NCBI GenBank assembly: GCA_016934775.1
Contig: JAFGSP010000040.1
Coordinates: 1-7,557, forward strand
Direction of reading: 5' to 3'
Length of the DNA: 7,557 nt
From: Candidatus Woesearchaeota archaeon
GTDB taxonomy: Archaea > Nanobdellota > Nanobdellia > Woesearchaeales > GW2011-AR15
The notes beneath the pieces were generated by a model that worked only from the letters and a program-made list of their open reading frames with translations, was not told the DNA's origin and made no database searches. Position 1 is the stretch's first letter, and each line of letters begins with the position of its first letter. Made by a program: the position numbers and the translations under genes. Below, one piece after another: positions 1 through 5,116 of this stretch.

Positions 1-1
1 C

Positions 2-499
2 TTCAAGAAGGAGGGTAACATTATCAGGAACCTTGTTATCAGAATAAATGATTACTGGGAATCACTTGAGTTACTGGCAATATCCGATGTCCTTATCCAG
101 GGATGCGGCTCCAGCACAGTGTATGAAAGCTTTGCTGGCATGGCTCCAAGCGTTGCCCTTCCCTTGCATAGGCCCGGACATGAGCAGCTGATAAAAGCAG
201 TCGGCCTGAAGCAATGCGGCGCAGGCGAAGTCCTCCTGACTGAAGCTATGCACTCAGATGGTAATGTAATAGGTGAGCTGAAAAGAGTAGGACTCAGCCT
301 GGAACAGCTCACCACAGGCTCTCTGGAGCAGAATCTTAGGAAGATTGTAGAGAACAGGGACAGGTATCTGTCTGCGCTTCAGGGTCTGCAGAGCCATTTC
401 GGATCAAAGGAGCAGATCGGCAAGAGTGTATTGCTTATGTCACAGGGAGCATCTGCCCAGGAAATAATTAAAGAAGCTGGCCTAGAAGGCCTGTGCTGA
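2..499 (+). CDS. Glycosyltransferase, GT-B / GT28-like, C-terminal part (5' end outside window)
   Basis: The reading frame is open from base 2 to a TGA at 497-499 (165 visible residues) and enters the window already in progress, so the GTG at 119 is internal. The visible part contains the signature SDVLIQGCGSSTVYES followed by a 'PSVALPLHRPGHEQ' stretch. This is the donor-nucleotide-sugar binding end of GT-B glycosyltransferases of the MurG/GT28 type, where an aD..I..gG..T..Ea motif is followed by a Pro-rich turn and H-x-Q. The last ~60 residues are a helical tail beyond that domain. By family it would transfer a sugar from an NDP-sugar, probably at the cytosolic side; acceptor and sugar cannot be read from this fragment. 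Its stop overlaps the start of the HAD gene (TGATG), so the two are very likely co-transcribed and translationally coupled. The N-terminal acceptor domain is not visible, so the subfamily is uncertain. Confidence 0.7.
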   Translation, partial: FKKEGNIIRNLVIRINDYWESLELLAISDVLIQGCGSSTVYESFAGMAPSVALPLHRPGHEQLIKAVGLKQCGAGEVLLTEAMHSDGNVIGELKRVGLSLEQLTTGSLEQNLRKIVENRDRYLSALQGLQSHFGSKEQIGKSVLLMSQGASAQEIIKEAGLEGLC

Positions 500-1371
500 T
501 GCTGAAAATGGAAAAAAGATATGATATTGCTTTTTTGTTTGATGTTGACGGTTTGATAGCAGAGACACCACATGAGGAAGCATGGAAAGCGGCAGCTGTA
601 TCCTGGGGCATCATTCAGGATGATTTTGATTTTACGCCTTTCTATGCAGCCCATGTTGCAGGCGAACCAGGCATCACTGGAGCTATGAATATACTTGAGC
701 TATTGCACGGGGATGGCGAGCTTCCTTATTTCCAGAGAAAAAGGATTGAATATGTTGCGGATAAGGATGCAGTGGCAGCTAATTTCAGGGATCCTGTAAA
801 AAAGGAATTCATTGATGATTTTGTCGCCGGCGGGCAATTCAGGATTTTTGAAGATACAGCCTCTGTGATCTTTGGCCTTAAAAAGCTTGGCTATTCCCTA
901 GGGGTTGTCTCAGGGTCTGAATATGCGGGAAAAATACTCTCTAATATTGAACCATATCCTCTTGCACGCAGTCTCGGGCATGATCCGGAAGAGCTAGGAA
1001 TCAAAGAAGGTTCACAGTTCATTGATCTGTTTGATGCAGAGGCTCTTGGTGCAATAAGCTATTGGCCCGGGAAGACTGTGGAAAAGATTAATCATTATGC
1101 CATGGCTTACGGAAAGCTTCTTGGCGCGATAGGTTCAGATTCAGAAAATATACCCAGGATTGTTGTTTTCGAGGATGCTCCAAAAGGCATAGCTGCCGTG
1201 AAGAAACTTGGGTTTTATGCAGTAGGCATATCACGCATCTCCACATCAGGAGTGTGCCTTGCTACAGAAGATGACCTATATGCAGCAGGAGCTGACATTG
1301 CCTATAATGAGGAAGCTTTCAGCAGGGCAAGCGCTGAGGATATAGTGTCAGGACTGGAAAGGCTGGCTTAA
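499..1371 (+). CDS. HAD-superfamily hydrolase, beta-phosphoglucomutase-like
   Basis: This is a 290-residue protein if started at the ATG at 499, which overlaps the upstream stop as TGATG. A GTG at 493 and an ATG at 508 are alternatives; a weak AGAAGG at 484-489 fits 499. All four HAD motifs are visible. Motif I is FDVDGLIAET near residues 14-23 (nucleophile Asp15, acid/base Asp17). Motif II is VVSGS (Ser138). A Lys around 192 in PGKTVEK is a motif III candidate. Motif IV is VFEDAPKGI (Glu225, Asp226). The cap follows motif I, as in C1-cap phosphatases and beta-phosphoglucomutases, and DVDG...T...H..AW is typical of that branch. At 290 residues it is longer than the usual ~220; an insert around residues 150-190 accounts for much of this. 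The expected reaction is Mg-dependent phosphoryl transfer on a sugar phosphate or similar small molecule. Coupling to a glycosyltransferase suggests one pathway, perhaps glycosylation then dephosphorylation. The substrate is unknown. Confidence 0.8.
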   Translation: MLKMEKRYDIAFLFDVDGLIAETPHEEAWKAAAVSWGIIQDDFDFTPFYAAHVAGEPGITGAMNILELLHGDGELPYFQRKRIEYVADKDAVAANFRDPVKKEFIDDFVAGGQFRIFEDTASVIFGLKKLGYSLGVVSGSEYAGKILSNIEPYPLARSLGHDPEELGIKEGSQFIDLFDAEALGAISYWPGKTVEKINHYAMAYGKLLGAIGSDSENIPRIVVFEDAPKGIAAVKKLGFYAVGISRISTSGVCLATEDDLYAAGADIAYNEEAFSRASAEDIVSGLERLA

Positions 1372-1397
1372 GGAGAATTATGAAAAAACAAGAATAA
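1371..1397 (+). other. Shine-Dalgarno plus five-codon mini-ORF (MKKQE) after the HAD gene
   Basis: An AGGAG at 1371-1375 begins in the HAD stop codon and is followed after 4 bases by ATG (1380), four further codons and TAA (1395-1397). It has the form of a normal operon start site but leads into nothing, because the next gene is metK on the other strand. It could be a chance match in A-rich sequence, or the remnant of a third operon gene lost by rearrangement. Confidence 0.3.
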
Positions 1398-1400
1398 GAT

Positions 1401-1407
1401 AAAAAAA
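1401..1407 (-). terminator. Oligo-T terminator of metK
   Basis: On the minus strand a run of seven T lies about 8 bases past the metK stop codon (1418-1416), inside a very AT-rich stretch and with no hairpin. A bare T-run is the standard archaeal intrinsic terminator. The same geometry recurs after the ATPase gene at the right end of the window. Confidence 0.55.
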
Positions 1408-1415
1408 TTTATTAA

Positions 1416-2582
1416 TTACAACCCAGCGTCTTCTTTGAGTTCTTCTGCCTTATCAGTTGCTTCCCACGTGAAGTCGGGGTCTTCTCTTCCGAAGTGGCCG
1501 TAAGCAGCTGTCTTCAGATAGATCGGCCTCAGAAGCCTGAGCTTCTCGATTATCTTAGCAGGCCTGAAATCAAAGTGCTTTCTTACAAGCTCTTCAATCT
1601 TTTTCTCAGGTATCTTCTGTGTGCCGAAGGTTTCAACAAGAATAGAAACCGGCTGCGCAACTCCGATGCAGTATGCTACCTGGATCTCGCATACATCTGC
1701 CAGTCCTGCAGCAACTATGTTCTTTGCTACATATCTTGCAAAATATGCTCCTGACCTGTCCACCTTGGATGGGTCTTTTGATGAGAAGCATCCACCGCCG
1801 TGCCTTCCCACTCCGCCGTATGTGTCTACAATGATCTTTCTTCCTGTGCATCCTTTGTCTGCAACAGGGCCTCCCATGACGAACTTTCCTGTTCCGTTTA
1901 CATGGATCACTGTTTTTTCGTCAAGCCAGTCTCCGCATACAGGCTTTATCACGTGTTTTATGACATCTTTCTTAATCTGCTCCTGCGAAACATCAGGGTC
2001 ATGCTGAGCAGCGATGACAACTGTGTGAACTCTTTCTGGCTCTCCGTCTTTATACTGGATAGTCGCCTGTGATTTTCCATCAGGCCTAAGATATCCAAGG
2101 GTCTTGGTCTTCCTCACTTCAGCCAGCCTGTACGCCAGCTTATGGGCAAGCATTATAGGGAGGGGCATCAGCTCTTCTGTCTCATTTGTGGCAAACCCGA
2201 ACATCATGCCCTGGTCGCCTGCTCCCTGCTCTTTATGGTCTTTTTCATCAACACCCTGGGCAATGTCAGGGCTCTGCTTTGATATGTTGACCCAGACGCC
2301 TATTGAATCTGCGTCAAAGCCGTATTCCGGCTTGCTATACCCGATTTTCCTTACAACATCTCTTACAACTTCCTGGATCTCGATATAAGTAGATGTTGTT
2401 ATCTCTCCGCCGACCATGATGCTTCCAGTCTTTGTCAGGCATTCAGCAGCAACCCTTGCACCTGGATCATCCTTGATGATTGCATCGACAATAGCATCGC
2501 TGACCTGGTCGCAGATCTTGTCCGGATGGCCTTCGGTAACACTTTCAGAAGTAAATAAAAAATCTCCTTTTCTTCCGATCAT
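1416..2582 (-). CDS. metK: S-adenosylmethionine synthetase, bacterial-type MetK
   Basis: This 388-residue enzyme makes S-adenosylmethionine from methionine and ATP, releasing phosphate and pyrophosphate, in the cytoplasm. Length and motifs match the bacterial/eukaryotic family (E. coli about 384). Visible are SESVTEGHPDKICDQVSDA at residues 12-30 with the catalytic His19, Asp21 and Lys22; GAGDQG at 120-125; GRKIIVDTYGG at 247-257; and the phosphate-binding HGGGCFSSKDPSKVDRS at 261-277. The last usually reads GGGAFSGKDP, so Ala>Cys and Gly>Ser are local substitutions. Most archaea instead carry an unrelated-looking archaeal MAT, so this gene suggests ancient transfer or a DPANN-type host. The ATG at 2582 is chosen because GGAGG lies 7 bases upstream; an ATG at 2586 is out of frame. 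It is divergent from an HTH-CBS regulator that may control it. Confidence 0.97.
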   Translation of the reverse strand: MIGRKGDFLFTSESVTEGHPDKICDQVSDAIVDAIIKDDPGARVAAECLTKTGSIMVGGEITTSTYIEIQEVVRDVVRKIGYSKPEYGFDADSIGVWVNISKQSPDIAQGVDEKDHKEQGAGDQGMMFGFATNETEELMPLPIMLAHKLAYRLAEVRKTKTLGYLRPDGKSQATIQYKDGEPERVHTVVIAAQHDPDVSQEQIKKDVIKHVIKPVCGDWLDEKTVIHVNGTGKFVMGGPVADKGCTGRKIIVDTYGGVGRHGGGCFSSKDPSKVDRSGAYFARYVAKNIVAAGLADVCEIQVAYCIGVAQPVSILVETFGTQKIPEKKIEELVRKHFDFRPAKIIEKLRLLRPIYLKTAAYGHFGREDPDFTWEATDKAEELKEDAGL

Positions 2583-2589
2583 TCATATC

Positions 2590-2594
2590 CCTCC
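2590..2594 (-). promoter_or_regulatory. Shine-Dalgarno of metK (GGAGG)
   Basis: The minus strand reads GGAGG seven bases before the ATG at 2582. It decides the start against the out-of-frame ATG at 2586. It also sets metK apart from the other promoter-proximal genes here, which have no such site and appear leaderless. Confidence 0.8.
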
Positions 2595-2627
2595 AATTTA
2601 TTGATACTCTTTCTGAACCAAAAATGG

Positions 2628-2635
2628 TTTATAAA
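2628..2635 (-). promoter_or_regulatory. TATA box of metK
   Basis: TTTATAAA, preceded on the minus strand by CAAGC. With archaeal spacing (start about 25 bases from the box centre) transcription would begin near 2606. That gives a leader of roughly 23 bases which contains the GGAGG. The octamer is self-complementary, so strand is assigned from gene position. Confidence 0.65.
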
Positions 2636-2650
2636 GCTTGCTGTCTTATT

Positions 2651-2727
2651 TATTCTGATAAGAATATTTAGTTATTCTTGAATAGATAAGGTTCATATTT
2701 TATTATTCCAATATTCTCCTGGGAATA
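2651..2727. promoter_or_regulatory. Array of seven TATTC/GAATA half-sites (candidate operator)
   Basis: In 77 bases there are seven copies of the pentamer TATTC or its complement GAATA. TATTC starts at 2651, 2673, 2704 and 2712; GAATA starts at 2662, 2680 and 2723. Start-to-start distances of 11, 11 and again 11 (2712 to 2723) place several on the same helical face, alternating in orientation with 6-base spacers. They form inverted repeats with 7-bp arms: AAGAATA/TATTCTT (2660-2666 with 2673-2679) and AATATTC/GAATATT (2710-2716 with 2723-2729). The array fills the space between the metK TATA box and the TATA/BRE of the HTH-CBS gene without covering either. A dimeric HTH protein is the natural ligand, most simply the adjacent HTH-CBS regulator; this link is inference. 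Confidence 0.6.
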
Positions 2728-2731
2728 TTTT

Positions 2732-2746
2732 CGAAAGAGTTAAAAA
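2732..2746 (+). promoter_or_regulatory. BRE/TATA promoter of the HTH-CBS gene (leaderless)
   Basis: A purine-rich CGAAAG (BRE-like) precedes TTAAAAA at 2740-2746. The box centre, 2743, is 26 bases from the ATG at 2769, so transcription should start at or next to the start codon. The bases between (seven T, then CTTAGTTGCC) hold no Shine-Dalgarno. Confidence 0.6.
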
Positions 2747-2768
2747 CAACCTTTTTTTCTTAGTTGCC

Positions 2769-3311
2769 ATGGATGAACTTGGCGAATTAAAAAAGCTCAG
2801 GAAAAAATTAGGGTTGACGCAGGGAGAATTAGCCAGGAGGGCAAATGTTTCTCAGTCACTTGTCGCAAAGATTGAATCTGGGAAGATAGACCCCAGCTAT
2901 ACTAATGCAAAAAAGATTTTTGAGACGCTTTCTCTGCTCAACAAAAAAAATGAGCTCAGCGCCAGTGACATAATGTATAAAAAGATAATCTTTGTAAGCA
3001 GCAGAGAAACCCTGAAGCAGGCAATCCTGACCATGAGAAAAAATAACATATCCCAGATGCCTGTGCTCGATGACAGCAAGGTCGTCGGCTATATCTCAGA
3101 ATCAGTTTTATTAGACAAGCTTCTTGAGGGAGATACACAAACAATAATAGGAGATGTCATGGAGACAAGCCCGCCTATACTGCCTCCCGCCACTTCACAG
3201 GGCATAGTCGCCAATTTGCTGAAACATTTTCCATTTGTATTGATAGAAGATAAGGGTAGATTAGTAGGGATAATAACTAAGGCGGATCTGTTGAAGGTTG
3301 CTTATAAGTGA
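2769..3311 (+). CDS. Transcriptional regulator: XRE-type HTH plus two CBS domains
   Basis: This 180-residue protein has an N-terminal XRE/Cro HTH (about residues 5-55; LTQGELARRANVSQSLVAKI is the HTH core) and two CBS repeats (about 64-117 and 126-178). This is the architecture of archaeal COG3620-type predicted regulators. The HTH binds DNA; a CBS pair typically senses an adenosyl ligand such as AMP, ATP or SAM. CBS2 has the canonical ribose-contacting pattern G-x-x-T-x-x-D (Gly167, Thr170, Asp173). CBS1 has GYISESV with Val113 in place of Asp, so only one site is classical. The gene faces away from metK, and the half-site array between them suggests control of metK and itself, with SAM or a related nucleoside as the obvious candidate signal. 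The start is fixed by a TATA box 26 bases upstream. The 3' end overlaps the convergent gene by 10 bases. Confidence 0.88.
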   Translation: MDELGELKKLRKKLGLTQGELARRANVSQSLVAKIESGKIDPSYTNAKKIFETLSLLNKKNELSASDIMYKKIIFVSSRETLKQAILTMRKNNISQMPVLDDSKVVGYISESVLLDKLLEGDTQTIIGDVMETSPPILPPATSQGIVANLLKHFPFVLIEDKGRLVGIITKADLLKVAYK

Positions 3312-4144
3312 TTAAGTACAGGTTCTTTGTACATCGTCACTTGATGATTACCATAATGATTAGCAATAGTATAGTCATTGTCCATATTATTCACAGAATA
3401 TTCAGAGCGTAGATAGAAGAAATTCATGACTGTCCAGATATCATGCTTTTTGTTTTTCTGTGTTAAATAATCTATAAGCGTGAGCCTTACTTTCTCATCA
3501 ATATCAAACTCTATGATTTCTTTTTTTATGTTTTCTTTAGATAGTCCATGAATTCCAGTAGATTCCTCAGGATGAATAATATAATCTGATAATAGGCAAT
3601 CAAGTCTAGCGTTCAGTTCCTGCCTCTTTTCATATTCCAGCTGCACAACCAAAGGTTGATTTTCAATATCTAGTCCCATAGATGTATTTCCATCATTAAT
3701 ATCAAAACCTAATGAAGTGTGTCCTCTATAGAACCCATTTACAGGTTTAGAATTCGCTTCATGACCTTCTATCAATCGATAAGAGTAATCTGATTCTATC
3801 ACAAAAACATCCCTGTTCCTTAATATGTCTTCAGCATGTTTTGTCATGTGATTGACTATGCGTGCTAAGGAGCCAGAAGAAATAGGAGATTTCTGAGGGA
3901 TAGAAAATTGAAGTTGGCAAACAAGTTTTCTGGCTCTTGTTTCAGATACACCATATTCTCTGAATAAATTATAAGCTTCTTCACCAATACCTGAGGATAT
4001 AGCAGAATAATCTCTCTGAAAATAAGAACCAATTGCCATCGCGGTCTGATACAGGAATATTGCAGGTCTTTGTATCAGATTAACTATCCAGGGAGATTCA
4101 TCAAGTGCAGCCCTTACCCTATTAAGTTTAATCTCTCCGATCAT
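3302..4144 (-). CDS. Unrecognised 280-residue protein downstream of the phosphoesterase
   Basis: I recognise no family. The protein is soluble-looking, with no signal peptide or clear membrane segment. Visible traits are an N-terminal helical part (1-110) with 'GVSETRARKLVCQLQFSIPQ' near 65-84; a central short tandem repeat, TSLGFDI (143-149) and TSMGLDI (154-160); a charged helical stretch (165-235); and a Tyr/Asn/His-rich tail (243-280). It starts 32 bases after the phosphoesterase stop on the same strand, so it is probably the second gene of that operon. No Shine-Dalgarno is evident, and no alternative ATG lies between the two genes. It looks AT-richer than its neighbours (about 32% GC in 3541-3600 against 55% in 2161-2220 of metK), which could mark a recently acquired gene. 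The 280 uninterrupted codons and the tail-to-tail fit support a real gene. Confidence 0.7.
   Translation of the reverse strand: MIGEIKLNRVRAALDESPWIVNLIQRPAIFLYQTAMAIGSYFQRDYSAISSGIGEEAYNLFREYGVSETRARKLVCQLQFSIPQKSPISSGSLARIVNHMTKHAEDILRNRDVFVIESDYSYRLIEGHEANSKPVNGFYRGHTSLGFDINDGNTSMGLDIENQPLVVQLEYEKRQELNARLDCLLSDYIIHPEESTGIHGLSKENIKKEIIEFDIDEKVRLTLIDYLTQKNKKHDIWTVMNFFYLRSEYSVNNMDNDYTIANHYGNHQVTMYKEPVLNHL
3665..3718 (-). repeat. Diverged 33-bp tandem duplication inside the unknown protein
   Basis: Residues 143-149 (TSLGFDI) and 154-160 (TSMGLDI) of the unknown protein repeat with an 11-residue period, i.e. 33 bases. The next residues also resemble each other (NDG / ENQ). It may be a two-copy strand-turn motif; two copies are too few to name a repeat family. 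Confidence 0.45.
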
Positions 4145-4176
4145 CCCGACAAGAAATCTTGATTCATTTAATAATC

Positions 4177-4881
4177 TTATGCCAGATTCCCTATTTTACT
4201 AAAATACATGACCTCATCTGAGACAACAAAAACTTCAAACTCTTTTAGGTCCTGCTTCAGGAAAGGACTTAATAATCTCTGGCTGAGCACATCCGAGCCT
4301 TCTGTCAGTAAATTAAAGGAAGGCTGCACAATGAGCAGTTTATCCTTGTACCTGCCTTTGAGGAAGCACTTGTATCTCTCAAGCCTGCCGTGGTCTCTCA
4401 GGCCGATAGCAGGATGCGCATGGCCTATTATAACAATCCTGGCCTTATCATACTCCTTGTTCTCCGGAATCTCGTGACCATGACATAGATAAATGTTTCC
4501 GATATTATAATAATCTCTTATCTCAATCTCTTTCTTCTCTGCAATTGGGCCGAGGATTGTGTCGTGATTCCCTCTTATCAATATCACCTTTGCTCTTGAT
4601 GCAAGGAAATCAATCATCTTCAGGGTATGTCTCCACTCTGTCTTGCTTATAGTGCCGAACTCGTGCTTGATATCACCATTGATTATGATTGTTTCAGGCT
4701 TTGCCTTATCAAGTATCTTTTCCAGTCTTTTAATCTGCAAATTATACTGCTGCCTCGGTATCAGGATGCCCTGCTTATTGAGAGATTCTTCGTATCCTAT
4801 CTGGGTATCAGAAATAACCAGGATTTTCTTTTCTATCAATAAAGCCAGGTCTATTATCTCTATGCCTTTTTCAATCTGCAT
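4177..4881 (-). CDS. Calcineurin-like metallophosphoesterase (ICC-like, COG1407 type)
   Basis: At 234 residues it is the usual length for archaeal ICC-like phosphoesterases, two-metal enzymes that cleave phosphomonoesters or phosphodiesters. The motifs appear in order: ISDTQIGYEE at 23-32, GDIKHE at 69-74, GNHD at 104-107, CHGHE at 133-137 and GHAHP at 153-157. The C-terminal PSFN...GSDVLSQRLLSP (187-206) is typical of the subfamily, as is the IPRQQY after motif I. One metal ligand is unusual: the first motif should be D-x-H, but here it is Asp25-Thr-Gln27 (codon CAG at 4803-4801). The substrate of this family is poorly defined; members often neighbour Lhr-type helicases, but none is seen here. 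The start is chosen because a TATA box lies 26-27 bases upstream, giving a leaderless mRNA; no Shine-Dalgarno is present. It likely leads an operon with the unknown gene downstream. Confidence 0.9.
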   Translation of the reverse strand: MQIEKGIEIIDLALLIEKKILVISDTQIGYEESLNKQGILIPRQQYNLQIKRLEKILDKAKPETIIINGDIKHEFGTISKTEWRHTLKMIDFLASRAKVILIRGNHDTILGPIAEKKEIEIRDYYNIGNIYLCHGHEIPENKEYDKARIVIIGHAHPAIGLRDHGRLERYKCFLKGRYKDKLLIVQPSFNLLTEGSDVLSQRLLSPFLKQDLKEFEVFVVSDEVMYFSKIGNLA

Positions 4882-4903
4882 AAAAGAAAAAAGTAGAATC
4901 CTA

Positions 4904-4911
4904 TTTATAAA
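4904..4911 (-). promoter_or_regulatory. TATA box of the phosphoesterase gene (leaderless)
   Basis: The minus strand reads TTTTTATAAATAGG. The core TTTATAAA is centred 26-27 bases before the ATG at 4881, so the transcript should begin at the start codon. The intervening sequence (CTACTTTTTTCTTTT) has no ribosome binding site. Confidence 0.6.
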
Positions 4912-4942
4912 AATGAGGTTTATAATCTATGAATTGACAGGA

Positions 4943-4958
4943 AGTCAGCTTGCTGACT
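4943..4958. repeat. Hairpin 1 of the intergenic island (AGTCAGC / GCTGACT)
   Basis: Perfect 7-bp arms (4943-4949 and 4952-4958) separated by TT; in RNA this would be a 6-bp stem with a CUUG tetraloop. It is the first of three inverted repeats in the 235-base divergent intergenic region (4882-5116), which has no convincing gene. It lies upstream of both flanking promoters and so outside their mRNAs. Confidence 0.6.
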
Positions 4959-4965
4959 GTAAGAC

Positions 4966-5022
4966 ATATTTTTCCCCACAAGAACTCCCTCCCTTAGTAG
5001 GGGAGTTCTAGGGGAAAAATAT
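4966..5022. repeat. Hairpin 2: 57-base interrupted palindrome, 21 bp of stem
   Basis: Outer arms ATATTTTTCCCC (4966-4977) and GGGGAAAAATAT (5011-5022) are perfectly complementary over 12 bp. Inner arms AGAACTCCC (4981-4989) and GGGAGTTCT (5001-5009) add 9 bp. The two stems are separated only by a 3x1 internal loop (ACA / A), with an 11-base apical loop containing CCCTTAG. Two nested perfect stems of this length indicate selection or a recent origin. Pyrimidine-rich stems with a CTTAG-type loop recall the subterminal palindromes of IS200/IS605-type elements, but no transposase gene is nearby. A structured RNA is the alternative. Neither flanking gene reads through it. Confidence 0.8.
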
Positions 5023-5030
5023 ACTCTATG

Positions 5031-5052
5031 AAAGAGTGTTGACACACTCTTT
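5031..5052. repeat. Hairpin 3: AAAGAGTGT / ACACTCTTT
   Basis: Perfect 9-bp arms (5031-5039, 5044-5052) around a TGAC loop. The nearby ACTCT (5023-5027) could pair alternatively with AGAGT (5033-5037), opening this stem. From here to the CPBP TATA box (5053-5086) I see nothing else. Confidence 0.7.
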
Positions 5053-5086
5053 AGATTTCTGGATCAACTCCAAGGCCATAAAAAAC

Positions 5087-5094
5087 TTTTTATA
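5087..5094 (+). promoter_or_regulatory. TATA box of the CPBP gene (leaderless)
   Basis: TTTTTATA, preceded by the A-rich ATAAAAAAC, is centred about 26 bases before the ATG at 5117. There is no Shine-Dalgarno between them (ACTAAAACACAGGC). Read on the minus strand, the same bases form TATAAAAAG, which could also drive leftward transcription into the hairpin island. Confidence 0.6.
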
Positions 5095-5116
5095 CCCTGC
5101 TTACTAAAACACAGGC

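Noticed and set aside
379..654. 91-codon minus-strand frame across the GT/HAD junction
   Set aside because: It overlaps both real coding regions in antisense, including HAD motif I.
1621..2007. 128-codon plus-strand reading frame inside metK
   Set aside because: Antisense shadow of a fully conserved MetK; low-complexity Ser/Pro/Cys composition and no start signals.
2583..2628. SAM riboswitch upstream of metK
   Set aside because: The predicted leader is only ~23 bases with no stem-forming sequence, too short for any SAM riboswitch class.
4643..5011. 122-codon plus-strand frame ending inside hairpin 2
   Set aside because: It runs antisense through the phosphoesterase and its promoter and ends by chance in the palindrome; no homology or start signals visible.
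4966..5022. Hairpin 2 as a transcription terminator
   Set aside because: Both flanking genes point away from it, so there is no upstream transcript for it to end, and the window otherwise shows hairpin-free T-run terminators.
4936..5052. CRISPR or tandem repeat array
   Set aside because: The three hairpins differ in sequence and spacing; there is no repeated unit.
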